From the NCBI RefSeq assembly GCF_036373705.1, contig NC_089864.1, forward strand, positions 6,098,001 through 6,162,000: DNA of 64,000 nucleotides, written 5' to 3'. The number at the start of each line of letters is the position of its first letter. Within the stretch, counting starts at the first letter, position 1. The stretch is from Amia ocellicauda. Taxonomy: Eukaryota; Chordata; Actinopteri; Amiiformes; Amiidae. The notes beneath the pieces were generated by a model. That model saw nothing but the letters and a program-made list of their open reading frames with translations, made no database searches and was not told where the DNA came from. This document shows, piece after piece, positions 47,155 to 60,700 of this stretch. The position numbers and the translations under genes are program-made.

Positions 47155-50100
47155 CTATATGTCCCCAGCACAAACTGAACATGTACAGCTAGTTGTGTAC
47201 TGGTATTTATATTGTTTGGAAACATTATTGCTGCATTTAAAAAAAACAGTTTTCCATTCGCTCTTCTGTACTTGACAGCATCTGCATTTCTTCTGAAGAC
47301 TGAAGCTTTGTTCAGAATGCTGCAACCTTAAAACATTTACATAAAAATAAAAATATATGTTAAAATACATGTGAATACTCTTAATTTGATTTAAAAAATA
47401 ATTCACATGAAAATAATTTAGTAGTAATCTCCCGACTCGGGAAGTGTCTATATGGTCCATTATCTTCAGGCTTTTTGTTGGGACAAATATTTCAAATTAA
47501 CATTAATCATGAAATTAATACATCCCAGTCTCAGCTGATGGGCTGCCTATTGGGCTCCAGCCCTGGGCTCAGCCTGGTGTGGTGGGAATCATGGGAAATG
47601 GCCGATCCTGTTATGTTCACATGCGTTCCAGCAAGAAGAACAGGGTATTCTATCAGAATAATGACCGGCCTCATTCGATAAACATATGACAGGAGGAACA
47701 GTATGGACAGATTAATTTTTGAACTGCATTTATGTTTTGATTGTAAAAGGCTTTAAAGGAATGTTGCATCTTGACTGATGTCTTGACTTTATGAGCCGAT
47801 AATGGATTATTGCATGATGCAGGGATTTAATGATCAAGGTCTGTGTCGTTATGCATGTTTCTCTCAAATACACTCACCTAAAGGATTATTAGGAACACCA
47901 TACTAATACTGTGTTTGACCCCCTTTCGCCTTCAGAACTGCCTTAATTCTACGTGGCATTGATTCAACAAGGTGCTGAAAGCATTCTTTAGAAATGTTGG
48001 CCCATATTGAGAGGATAGCATCTTGCAGTTGATGGAGATTTGTGGGATGCACATCCAGGGCACGAAGCTCCCGTTCCACCACATCCCAAAGATGCTCTAT
48101 TGGGTTGAGATCTGGTGACTGTGGGGGCCAGTTTAGTACAGTGAACTCATTGTCATGTTCAAGAAACCAATTTGAAATGACTAGACCTTTGTGACATGGT
48201 GCATTATCCTGCTGGAAGTAGCCATCAGAGGATGGGTACATGGTGGTCATAAAGGGATGGACATGGTCAGAAACAATGCTCAGGTAGGCCGTGGCATTTA
48301 AACGATGCCCAATTGGCACTAAGGGGCCTAAAGTGTGCCAAGAAAACATCCCCCACACCATTACACCACCACCACCAGCCTGCACAGTGGTAACAAGGCA
48401 TGATGGATCCATGTTCTCATTCTGTTTACGCCAAATTCTGACTCTACCATCTGAATGTCTCAACAGAAATCGAGACTCATCAGACAAGGCAACATTTTTC
48501 CAGTCTTCAACTGTCCAATTTTGGTGAGCTTGTGCAAATTGTAGCCTCTTTTTCCTATTTGTAGTGGAGATGAGTGGTACCCGGTGGGCTCTTCTGCTGT
48601 TGTAGACCATCCGCCTCAAGGTTGTACGTGTTGTGGCTTCACAAATGCTTTGCTGCATACCTCAGTTGTAACGAGTGGTTATTTCAGTCAAAGTTGCTTT
48701 TCTATCAGCTTGAATCAGTCGGCCCATTGTCCTCTGACCTCTAGCATCAACAAGGCATTTTCGCCCACAGGACTGCCGCATACTGGATGTTTTTCCCTTT
48801 TCACACCATTCTTTGTAAACCCTAGAAATGGTTGTGCGTGAAAATCCCAGTAACTGAGCAGATTGTGAAATACTCAGACCGGCCCATCTGGCACCAACAA
48901 CCATGCCACGCTCAAAATTGCTTAAATCACCTTTCTTTCCCATTCAGACATTCAGTTTGGAGTTCAGGAGATTGTCTTGACCAGGACCACACCCCTAAAT
49001 GCATTGAAGCAACTGCCATGTGATTGGTTGGTTAGATAATTGCATTAATGAGAAATTGAACAGGTGTTCCTAATAATCCTTTAGGTGAGTGTATATACAC
49101 ATATACAGTGCCTTGCAACTTCATTCAGACCCTCTTGCAGTTCTTGCAGTCATGACACTTTGAAATAGGAATTCATGTTTGAACTGAATCCACACATTCA
49201 GATGATGATCTAGATCAGTCTAGATGAGTCCGTCTCTCCAAACTAAGCAGCTGGGCAGGGAGGAAACTGGTGAGGGATGCCTGGAAGACTGAAGACTCAA
49301 AACTGGGCCCGAAATTCTCCTTTCAGCAAGACAATGATACAAAGCACAAGGCCAAAGCTACACTCTTAAGAATAAGAAAGTGAATGTCCTTGAGTGGTGC
49401 AGTCAAAGTCCTGCCCTGACTTGAAAACTGCTGTCCTTAAGCGATCCCCAAGCAACCTGAGAGTGCTTGAGCAAAACTGCCAAGAAGAATGGGCAGAAAT
49501 TGCCAAGACGGTGTGCAAAGTTGGTAGAGACTTGTGGGTGTAATTGCTGTCAAAGGTGCTTCGACCAAATCTTGAGTTGACAGGTCTGAATGCGTATGCA
49601 ATGACTATATTTCAGTTTTTTCTCTTTATTTGCTGAGATTTACTGTTACTAATACCCCTATACTGTCTTTGAGCAGTCAGATGTTGATTAAAGATAAAAG
49701 ATTGACTTACACAGCTGTAGATTCGCACTGGCCTTCACAGGCAGTCATCTCTACATCTGCTGTGCAATTTCCATCTTGTAGTTTTACAGTGGACTTCTTC
49801 GGCTCACACATGTCATTGCCTAGGACAAGAAGAGCAGACCATTACTAATGCACACTGGAGCTTCACAGTGATTACTCAGACATCCTTCATTTCTCACTTA
49901 CAAGTGAAGCAGCAGCCGGCCTCATCCCAAATCTTCTGTCCCTTTAAATGAATAGATACAGAAACAAATGTATCAATAGATTAAAAAAAAAACAAATTGG
50001 TTTCAAATAAAAAATGACACAGACTGTAAAAGTCAGATACCTCAGCACAGTTTACTTCTGGGCACACTTTCCTCTCCACCGTTATCCCAGATTTTGCGCA

Positions 50101-51750
50101 GCTGTAGGATTGGCAGGGCTGGGAAGGGTCTTTCCATGTGTCTCCAACCTACATCAAAGCAATTGACAGCAGAACTACTTACACATGTCTGTGCTCAGGT
50201 AATTTCAAATGCATTGTTATAGTTGTACATGTTTAACTTTAAAACTGTGGATATAAAGATATAAAGATATAAAGAAAGGTACAGTACAGCACATATCGAT
50301 CAATTCAGACTGGTTTGTGTGATTCCTCACTTATTGGACGGTTTGTCTACATACCTGCAGGAAATACAAATTCCTCCTGAGCAAGTACTTTGTGTGAGTC
50401 CTTTTTTATATGATTGAATACACATCTCTAAATACTTCTTCATAGTCAGCCAACATAGTGGCAACATTTAAAATGATGCCAATTTACTAGAAATGTAATA
50501 AACGTTACAGTGGTCTATCATTTGTTTTATCCAATATAGACATATATGAGGGTAGGAACACGAATCATTTACAAAAACAGCTGGTTCTTCAAAGTGCTTT
50601 ATTGCATTATTTCTACAAAATGAGTGAAAACCTTCTTCTGGTTTCATTCTTAAGGGGTTAAGCCCCGTCATCAGTGGAAGATGTATGCTATGACAGCAAG
50701 GTATCCCAGCTTTCAGAAAATGTGTGTTTAATTGTTTGTGTTTGTCTTTACTTACCTTATATGTCGTTTCATTGTATTCACAGGTCTTCTCGACTACAAA
50801 AGAGTGAATTAGTCACAAGAATGATTTTTACTGCACCACATTGTACAGTCATATTAATTGCAGCTCTTATGGAGACTTATAGGTATTGTCACTAATTTAT
50901 GTTACTATTATTCTGAACCTGATTGGTAAATCTGTAATTGAAGGCACATTTTGGTACAGGATTTAAAGTCAAGGGCTTCATTCTGTTCTTTAGCTCAGTG
51001 GCGTAGAGAGAGGCAGTAAAGTGGCCTTTAAAGACAGTAGAGTTTCCACTGGCAGCCACACAGCACATTCGCTGAGAGTCTGAGAAAGACCAGGACTGCT
51101 GAAGACAGCACCACCCCTTGGTCAAGACTAGGAATTGCTAGAACTGTGTGATGGAAAGTAAATACAAATAAAAGCACAAGAGTCATCAGTAAAGGCAGGT
51201 CTATACTAAACAATTCTATCACTATTAACATCAACATCCTATCAGCAAAGTCAAGCAGCCTCTGTCAAGAAACTCAGACTCACACTTTCAAAATAAGTTA
51301 AGTTCCAATACTTTTTTATTTTTTATATAGATAAATTACTTGGAAAAAGTATACTAAGCTTAAAAATGTTTTATATATAATGTTACACTGTCACTATAAT
51401 TACACAGAGAAAGAGTGTACTACAGTGAATGTGAATTTAGAGTCAGCTTTCGTACTGTTACTCACCACAGAATTTGATCTCGCAGCAGTCAGTGGAGTTA
51501 TACGTCACCAATATTTCTTTCTCCTTGCAGGTGGGTGTTGGCTGGGGCTGTTTGGGCGTACACTCCTCTGTCTGTGTAATGTTGCTACAGGTACAGATAT
51601 GGCATTTGCTTTCCCAAGTCTCACCAAACTAAAAGACAACAACACAGATTTTAAAAAGCTGAAAGTATCCTAAAGCCCTTAAAATGTTATTTAGATGGAA
51701 AATATAAATGTATCTAACCTGTTTGGGTTCTCCACGTGGTCCTTTGCAGT
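47155..51750 (-). CDS. Gene B C-terminus: VWC-like region and cystine knot
   Basis: Exons 51719-51750, 51466-51628 ([14 protein letters not shown] to TDCCEIKFC), 50756-50793, 50041-50148, 49902-49941, 49711-49819 and 47155-47326. The last exon encodes [18 protein letters not shown] to [10 protein letters not shown] and is separated by a 2.4 kb intron holding two transposons. It is easily missed because of that gap. The phase (GT from exon 49711-49819 plus G) and length (172 nt, as in gene A) support it. The 5' boundary of exon 53028-53232 elsewhere in this gene may be off by one base. Confidence 0.88.
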
Positions 51751-54700
51751 CTAAAAATTGGAGAAAAAGGGTTAAGATCTAAGATTTAAGATATGTATAT
51801 ACAGTATATAAATAACAATGCATAGATTCTCTATATTACATGTTGATTCACATGAAAAGGAGCAAATGCATATATATTTGACCATTGCATGATCATTTTG
51901 GTTTTGTGATCCACTTACAGGGGCAATTGGTAACACATATATCTTTATATTTTTCTACAAGAAGCTGGTTGTCTGGGCAGAAACATCCGGATTCAAGACC
52001 TCTCAATTTATCCCCTGGTATACGATCCCTGAAAGATCAATGCATTAGTTAACATATTAGAGAAACAAATTAAAAAACAACAGAAGTTGATTTAGAAAGT
52101 GTCCTCTGTGTCATGAGCCTCTATGAAGCTGTGGTAGGGACTGCAGTCTGTGCTCACATACAACAGAAAGTTACAGTTTGACTACGGAGAGCAACTAGTA
52201 ATAGTCATAAAACTACTTGATTTAAATCCTCTTACCCAAAATGTGTCACACGATGTACAGTACTGAACAATGCACACATGCACACAGAGCATAATATAGA
52301 GCATAATGATAAAAGGAAATCAAAAACTGAAATACGCCATTGTTGACCATGAAACCTGCATCAGCAACTTACTTTACCTTAAAACTGTGGAAATGGGCGT
52401 GTTTTTCCTGTGTTTTCGTCATTTTAATGTATTTTTCTTGAGTATTTGGGATTTACACTGTCCTTCTTTGTCCTTGTTTTTGGCCACAGACCTGATTCTC
52501 CCATTTTTCAGGCCAAACATGCGCACACATCAAAACACTGCATGTAAAATCCCCCGTACTTACCCTCCTTTACAGTAGTCATCTGTTCTCTTATGACATT
52601 CTTTGTAAACCATTCCTGTTGGACAATTTTGTTCTGAAATCATAAACAAACTCCATCAGAACACATAGCATTTATAGCTAAGTTGGCAAAGCATTGCAGT
52701 TAAAGATCTCTTCCTCTTAATTAACAATTTTAGAGAACCTTACCGCAGACGCCACCAGTGAGATGTTTCCACTCTACACAGATGTTCACCTCTTTACATC
52801 GCTGTGCGGCTTGCTCAAGTGAGGAGCAGGTTTGATAACTTGAATTAGATGCACAGTAGTCGAATTTGCAGCTTTCGAAGTACGTTGTTAAATTGACTTT
52901 CTTTCTACATTCTTCGAAAACCCTAAAATAATCAGAAAACTCAGTGGTTTCATTTTGCAATGGAGGAGGCAGTTCACAGGTAGTTCATACTTGTAATAAA
53001 ACAAACAAGGAAACAAACTGAACTTACGTATCATATATTATGTTGCAGATGCCAGTACGATTACATGGAGGTGGAGGTGGATGTGTAACATTGCAGGGGA
53101 TATCACGGGGGGCAGATTTGCAATAAGGCTTGTTTGGATCATTGTACAGCCAGTCATAGGCAGTCTTATCACAGCAATCCTCGCTCTCTGTTGCCCCATT
53201 TGTGCGGACACAGGCACTTCCACCGCACACACCTTGAAAATGGAGAATATTTCACTACAAAGGCCACAATAGCTAAAGAATGACTGATATTATTTCATAC
53301 CTACAGTCCAAGCTTTATTTGTATTGAGTTTTTCGACCACTATTGGTGTTGCAGGTATTTTTATACTTTCAAGACATTAATCTTCTGTTTCATCATGATT
53401 TTAATTTCTTAAATTTCTTAATTTCATTTGCACATTGTATTATGTGATTAAATATACAATAGACATGTTATGTTCACATTAATGACGTATATGTGTTTGA
53501 TATATCCCCGTAGTACCTTAATAACTACTTGCCTTTGAGAAGAATTATCATAACATACCGCACTGTCCTTGAGTATTGTTCATAAAATACTTCATTGCCA
53601 CCCTGACTTCAATCCCATAATTAGTTGTTAGAGACACACTCGATCGAATGTCCTCAATGGAAACTATAACCTTTTGTGTGGTTGAAATAAGTTGTATTCC
53701 ATTCGCTCTATATGGAGGTTTCACAATATTCTGGTTGAATGTGGACTGAAAAACAAAAAGGTAAAACAAATAATTACGCTAACACTTGAAAGTGAAAGTA
53801 ACAATCCTTTTTCAAACAAGGCGTCGGAAACATAATTTGGGTGAAAGCTTTTGATTTGGACTGGTTCTGCGATGCCTGAAAATGTTACAAAATCATATGG
53901 TTTATCTGTTTATTAAAACAGTTATTTTGCCTCAGGACCAGACATTATTTTATTTCATTTAATAGTGTTTCAGGACAACCCCTTATAGAATTAGGTGGAA
54001 GATAGCAGTACTTGAAGTAATGGAGAATTTTTGGAAGAGGGGATTGTGGTTGTGGCATTATGTGAAGTGTAGCACCTGACACAGGGAAGCTTGTTATCTA
54101 GGATTGATGGCTGTGTGTGCACATGCGGGGGTATCTGAATGTTGTGCTTAGGAGCAAGCGTAATGCAAGACTGGGGTTTGTCCTCCCAATCGCAACCTCG
54201 ATCCCAATGAAGTTTTAAACTACCTTTTGCAAATGTGTTAGAGGGTGCTGGTGGATGCCTGTAACTCTTATGTAAGTGCTGAGAGGATCAAAGAATCTCG
54301 CTTTGATTCAGATCTGGCAATCCCTGATGATATGGGTCTTACATTTTTACATGTTTGTGTTATATGAGGTGTTATATTCATGAGACCATACTCTGTGAAG
54401 AGGGAACAATTGAATGCTTATTGGGTGCATTTGACAAGTAATTGTTCCATAAAGGCATCTTAATTCAATCTTTGAACTTGGACCAAATCAGAATATAGAC
54501 TGTGTATACTTTGTTTATTTCCATAGAGACAGTAGCAATGATTTCTAAATAACTTACCACAATGTTGTTTTTTTCTATGCTGAGAGTCACAATATTGCTG
54601 CCATATTTCAGTATAATCCCTTTTGCACAAGATTTTGTTTTGGTACAGAGGAAATTGTCCACCGCGACAGTGAAGTTGTATGTTGGGACCTTTTCTTCCA

Positions 54701-57700
54701 CAAGAATGTACGTGCAGTTTTCATAGAAGGCATACTTGTTCCCATTAAACGTCTCATAGTGGGGGTCGCCATACAATTTGCATTGACCTAAAAAGAAAAA
54801 ACACACATCGATAAGTAAGCAATAAGACATGGCAGGGGAAAAACACAATTCTATTGCTTACTTTCAAGGTACTGTATTGACTAATACCCTCTTACTTCTC
54901 CAAATTAGTTCAAAGCTATAACCCCTAATGGAGTATTTCCATCTCCTGCTGCAGATTTACGTTGTGTACCCTCTCCTGGTGTTTGAAGCCTGTTCAGGGG
55001 GCATTTCTACACCAGTGTATACGGAGCTACATACATTTAGATTGATTAGTTGTGCCAGATAAACTATGATAATAATCTGAATTAAACTTGAAACATTGAA
55101 TGTGATATGTTTATACTTACAGTCACATTCCCATGTTGTGCAGAAGTTTGAGTTTAAGGCTATTGGTTCTAAGTTTTTTGGACATATAGGTTTTTTCATT
55201 GGTTCACAAGGTTTTCCTCTATTGTCTTCACACTCTATAGATGGTGTAAAGAAAATGCAGGGGATCACATTAGAGAAAACTGTTAGCTGAAAACAAGACA
55301 CATGATACAAATCTTAAATTTTACATATTCAATTTTACAAAATAATATATATATATATATATATATATAGTATTATTATTATTTTATTTTCTAGTAGTTT
55401 TATAATTTTTCTTATTCAGTTGATTGTGATCTGTACTCCATTGTGTTAAACACTGTTTTATGTCTATGTTTTTAGTTGAATAAAAGTGTTTACATATTAT
55501 CTATTTCAATTAACATTCTTACATAAACAAATATTAACATTATCTTACGTGTTTGATTTCCAGCGGTAGCTAAATAAAACAAAAGACATACATTTTTTAA
55601 GATTTACATTTTTTGGGATCTGGATCTTTATCATTTATAATGTATTATTACCTCTGGTGATAGAGGAAACTGTTTCTCTCAATTAAATACTAGTTGAAGA
55701 AGACACTTCAAATACAAATACATGTAGTGTACAGGAATCATCATCGTTACTTGGCGAGTCTATGGGCCAGATCAAATCTAAACAACTGAACCTTACAAAG
55801 CAGTATAGTTTTTGTGTTTGATTATATTTTTAAATGAAAAGAATAAAGACACCTCAGTCCATATCAATACATAAATAATCAAGCCATCAATGAGCACAGG
55901 TTTGTAGTTTGTAATGAGAAGATGATAATGAACCCAGAATCCACAGCCCTTCTTGGTGGGGGGGATTTCCAGGATTTAGATCAATGCCCCCTGTCTGCAA
56001 TCATTGTGTACAATGTGTGGGGAATTCCTACTGAGCCAGTAAGCCATTAACACTCATATAATGCTATTCCAGGTCAGAAGTGTGGAGAAATGGTGTGTAC
56101 CATATTTTCCATCTACTTGTGTAAATTTACAAATTAAACACATACTTGTCCTAGTAGTTCCAGTAGAACCTGTGGATTTAAAATGAAAATATTTTCAGTA
56201 TTAACACTAACAAAATTACACATTGGAAATTGATCTTGTGTTCTAAGTATTGTTTAAATCTTTAATTTTAGTTGTAGGCACATTGAAACTATTTGTTTTT
56301 AGTTTTGCAGAATTGTTCTTCAACATATAAATTAATGGTAATATCCAGGCATTGCTCGATGGCAATACCATATTTGTTAAATGCATCAATACAAATATAT
56401 TGTTTGTCACTAAATTACAATAAATATAAACAGTGAGCATTGTACTGTAAATAATTACCTGTAATGATCGTGAAAGTTGTTGGACCTGTTGAAAATTAAA
56501 AAATAACGTAAGTATAAGATGAGAGTGAAATATTCCTGTCACATGCCACACTACAAACCATATTTTCCTATGACATGAGGGATGTACTATGAAGCGAGGT
56601 AACTGGCTTATCCAGGTAACTTCAGGAATAACTTTGTGAGGTCAGGTGTAACTTCCCGGTTAACCCGCACTACGAAAGGTGCATAAGTTTTACCTGAGGT
56701 CTGCAGTCATGGCTATATACGCACATCTCTACACTGCTCTGAGCAGGTTATCTTCATGCTTAAGTCGGTGTCACCCTATACAAGCACCGCGCCTCCACTC
56801 ACAGTCTTGTCGGGACCCAATCGACATTGGGCCCGGGTTGTGAGGGGCTCACTCCGCAGGGCGAGGATGTGTAGAGACCGGGCAGCTCCTCTATCTCACC
56901 CCGATGATGCTCTCTATGAAAGACATCAATTCTCATCTGAGAGAATTCAGTGTCTAGGGCCAGACTTCTCAATGCCACTCGCCGGAGTGATGCCCTCACT
57001 GTTGAACAGACAGTGTGTCTTGCTGTGCGGTATTTTGCCAGCAGACACTTCATGTATCCCACCGGTGATGCTGAACCTCTGAGCAGGAATACTGTCTGCT
57101 GTGCAGCTCGCAAGGTGGCACTTGCTCTCTCTAAACTGCTGAATGCATGTGTTGTGTCCATGTCCGTTTAAGCCTTCTAAAGATCAAAGAGGCCTTATAT
57201 GCGTTCACAGGTAATTCGCAATATAAAAATACTTGGTCTATTTTTAATATGCATAGGCTGGGCCTATACACAGAACAATTTTTTTTCCATAGGAATATCA
57301 AGGGTGATTGGTGTGATTGACTGTGCGCATATCCCCATTAGAGCACCCCTGGGAGAACATGAGGGGGATTATGTGAATAGGAAGTCATTTCACGGCATCA
57401 GTGTTCAGGTATTTGATCATATCGTATTTGATCTGACATGTAGGCTAGCCTACATTATTTTGTCCTTAAAACTTCTACTTATATTCAAGAAAATTAAAGA
57501 CACATTAGGTGGTGAACCACGACCAAGAGTGGATTCCCGAAATATGCGTTAATCAGTTTTCAATATCTCTGCCTTTTTCCTGTTTGCATGAACACATGAA
57601 TAGGCTATTATAAGTGTAGGCTACACACCACATCTGTACTGTGTACTACTGATGAGAAGTATTAATACACACCACCTGATAGAATATTTTTATATTTCAT

Positions 57701-60700
57701 CCGGGCTGCAGCTGAAATTATTTTTAGAATGAAGTTATTCTGAACATAATAGCATTAAATTCACAGAGGCAGCTCTACAGCCTGGGTGCTTTAAGGAGTA
57801 GATCTTAATTCATTAACAGTGAGTAACAGGTTAATTTCAGAGATGCAGCCCATGTGTAGGCTATAATTGAATTATCTGAATTGTTTTCACATATTTAGTT
57901 AGACTATTTTACCTGTCATTATATCTCAATCATATTACAAATAAAAGAAGAATCTGTAAGACAAAATAGAGAACAAGACAAGAACACTGTTCTTACGATT
58001 TGACTCTGTCGGCAATGCGCTACCAACAGGCCTCCTGGCTTTGTTGGCCGCCACAGTTTTACATTTAGCCGCTAACATTTCTTTAAACCCCTCATATCTG
58101 ACATCTGCATTACAGTTACACTTACAGTTACTATACATCACCAAATTTTCCCATAGCTTTCAAGTTTCAATCATCTGTAACAATCTGTAATGCACATATA
58201 ATACCAGTACTTCTTGTTGTTGGTTTAACTGTTGTTGTTGATCCAGATGTTGTTGTTGTTGGGGTGACAGTAGTGGCTGATTCAGTTGTTGTTGTTGTTA
58301 ATGATTCAGTTGTTGTTGTTGTCGATTCAATTGTTGTGGCGGTTGTTGGGGTGACCATTGTTGTGGTTGATCCAGTTGCTGATGTTGTTGGGGTGACAGT
58401 TGTTGTGGATGATTCAGTTCTTGTTGGGGTGACAGTCATTGTGGTTGATCCAGTTGTTTTTGTTGTTGGGGTGACAGTTGTTGTGGATGATTCAGTTGTT
58501 GTTGTTTTTCTTGTTGTTGTTGTTGGGGTGACAGTCGTGATTGATCCAGTTGTTGTTGGCATGACAGTTGTTGTGGATGATTCAGTTGTTGTTGTTGTTG
58601 GGGTAACAATAGTTGTGGTTGATCCAGTTGTTGTTGTTATTGTTGTTGGGGTGACAGTAGTTGTGGTTGATCCAGTTGTTGTTGTTCCTGGGGTGACAGC
58701 TGTTGTTGGAGTAACAGTTGTTGTGGATGGTTCAGTTGTTCTTGTTGGGGTAACAGCTGTTGTTGGGCTGAAAGTTGTTGTGGTTGATTGAGTTGTTGTT
58801 GGGGTGACAGTTGTTGTGGATGATTCAGTTGTTGTTGTTGGGGTGACAGTTGTTGTGGTTGATCCAGTTGTTGTTGTTGAGGTGACAGTCGTTGTGGTTG
58901 ATCCAGTTGTTATTGTTGTTGGGGTGACAATAGTTGTGGTTGATCCAGTTGTTGTTGTTATTGTTGTTGGGGTGACAGTCATTGTGGTTGATCCAATTGT
59001 TGTTGATGTTGGGGTGAGTGTAGTTGTGGTTGATCCAGTTGTTGTTGTTCTTGGAGTGACAGCTGTTGATGGAGTGACAGTTGTTGTGGATGGTTCAGTT
59101 GTTCTTGTTGGGGTGACAGTTGTTGTGGATGATTCAGTTGTTGTTGTTGCTGTTGTTGTACTTGGGGTGACAGTCGTGGTTGATCCAGTTGTTGTTGTTG
59201 TTGGCGTGACAATTATTGTGGATGATTCACTTGTTGTTGTTCTTGGGGTGACAGCTGTTGTTGGAGTGACAGTTGTTGTGGATGGTTCAGTTGTTGTTGT
59301 TGGGGTGACAGTTGTTGTGGTTGATCCAGTTGTTGTTGTTGAGGTGACAGTCGTTGTGGTTGATCCAGTTGTTATTGTTGTTGGGGTGACAATAGTTGTG
59401 GTTGATCCAGTTGTTGTTGTTACTGTTGTTGGGGTGACAGTCATTGTGGTTGATCCAATTGTTGTTGATGTTGGGGTGAGTGTAGTTGTGGTTGATCCAG
59501 TTGTTGTTGTTCTTGGGGTGACAGCTGTTGATGGAGTGACAGTTGTTGTGGATGGTTCAGTTGTTCTTGTTGGGGTGACAGTTGTTGTGGATGATTCAGT
59601 TGTTGTTGTTGCTGTTGTTGTACTTGGGGTGACAGTCGTGGTTGATCCAGTTGTTGTTGTTGTTGGCGTGACAATTATTGTGGATGATTCACTTGTTGTT
59701 GTTGTTGGGGTGACAGTTGTTGTTGGCATGACAGTCGTTGTGGTTGATCCAGTTGTTGTTGTTATTGTTGTTGGGGTGACAGTCGTTGTGGTTGATCCAG
59801 TTGTTGTTGTTCTTGGGGTGACAGCTGTTGATGGAGTGACAGTTGTTGTGGATGATTCAGTTGTTGCTGTTGTTGTACTTGGGGTGACAGTCGTGGTTGA
59901 TCCAGTTGTTGTTGTTGTTGGCATGACAGTTGTTGTGGATGATTCAGTTGTTGCTGTTGTTGTACTTGGGGTGACAGTCGTGGTTGATCCAGTTGTTGTT
60001 GTTGTTGGCATGACAGTTGTTGTGGATGATTCAGTTGTTGTTGTTGTTGGGGTGACAGTTGTTGTTGGCATGACAGTCGTTGTGGTTGATCCAGTTGTTG
60101 TTGTTGTTGGGGTGACAATAGTTGTGGTTGATCCAGTTGTTGTTGTTATTGTTGTTGGGGTGACAGTCATTGTGGTTGATCCAATTGTTGTTGATGTTGG
60201 GGTGACAGTAGTTGTGGTTGATCCAGTTGTTGTTGGCATGACAGTTGTTGTTGTTGGGGTGACACTTTTTGTGGATGATTCAGTTGTTGTTGTTGTTGTG
60301 GATGATTCAGTTGTTGTTGGGGTGACAGTAGTTGTTGATGATTCAGTTGTTGTTGTTGGGGTGACAGTAGTTGTGGATGATTCAGTTGTTGTTGTTGGGG
60401 TGACAGTTGTTGTGGATGATTCAGTTGTTGTTATTGGGGTGAAAGTTGTTGTGGATGATTCAGTTGTTGTTGGGGTGAGAGTTGTTGTGGTTGATACAGT
60501 TGTTGTTGTTGGTGGTGGTGGTGGTGTTGTTGCTGTTAAGTGAAAAATAAATAAATAAATAAATAAATATTAGTGTTTTTTATCTAACATACAAAAACAA
60601 GGAAAGAATCAGAATGTATAATTAATTTCTGTAAAAATAATGCATTTAAAATTGCAACAGAGGTTGCAATGTCATTTTACAGCATTTGAATATTTAGATA

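Larger units (their letters stand above)
41594..47230. repeat. Intergenic spacer copy 2 (segmental duplication)
   Basis: This is the copy of window positions 2-7338 and lies between gene A's promoter and gene B's 3' end. The order of shared blocks is the same. Copy 2 has its own Tc1-like insertion (43215-44708) in place of the LINE and Tc1-like fragments of copy 1. The right end of the homology enters gene B's last exon. Apart from the transposon I see no gene. Confidence 0.85.

Noticed and set aside
58264-60543. Plus-strand Val-rich open frames opposite the gene B PTS exon
   Set aside because: Antisense shadows of the Thr-rich repeat, with no independent support.
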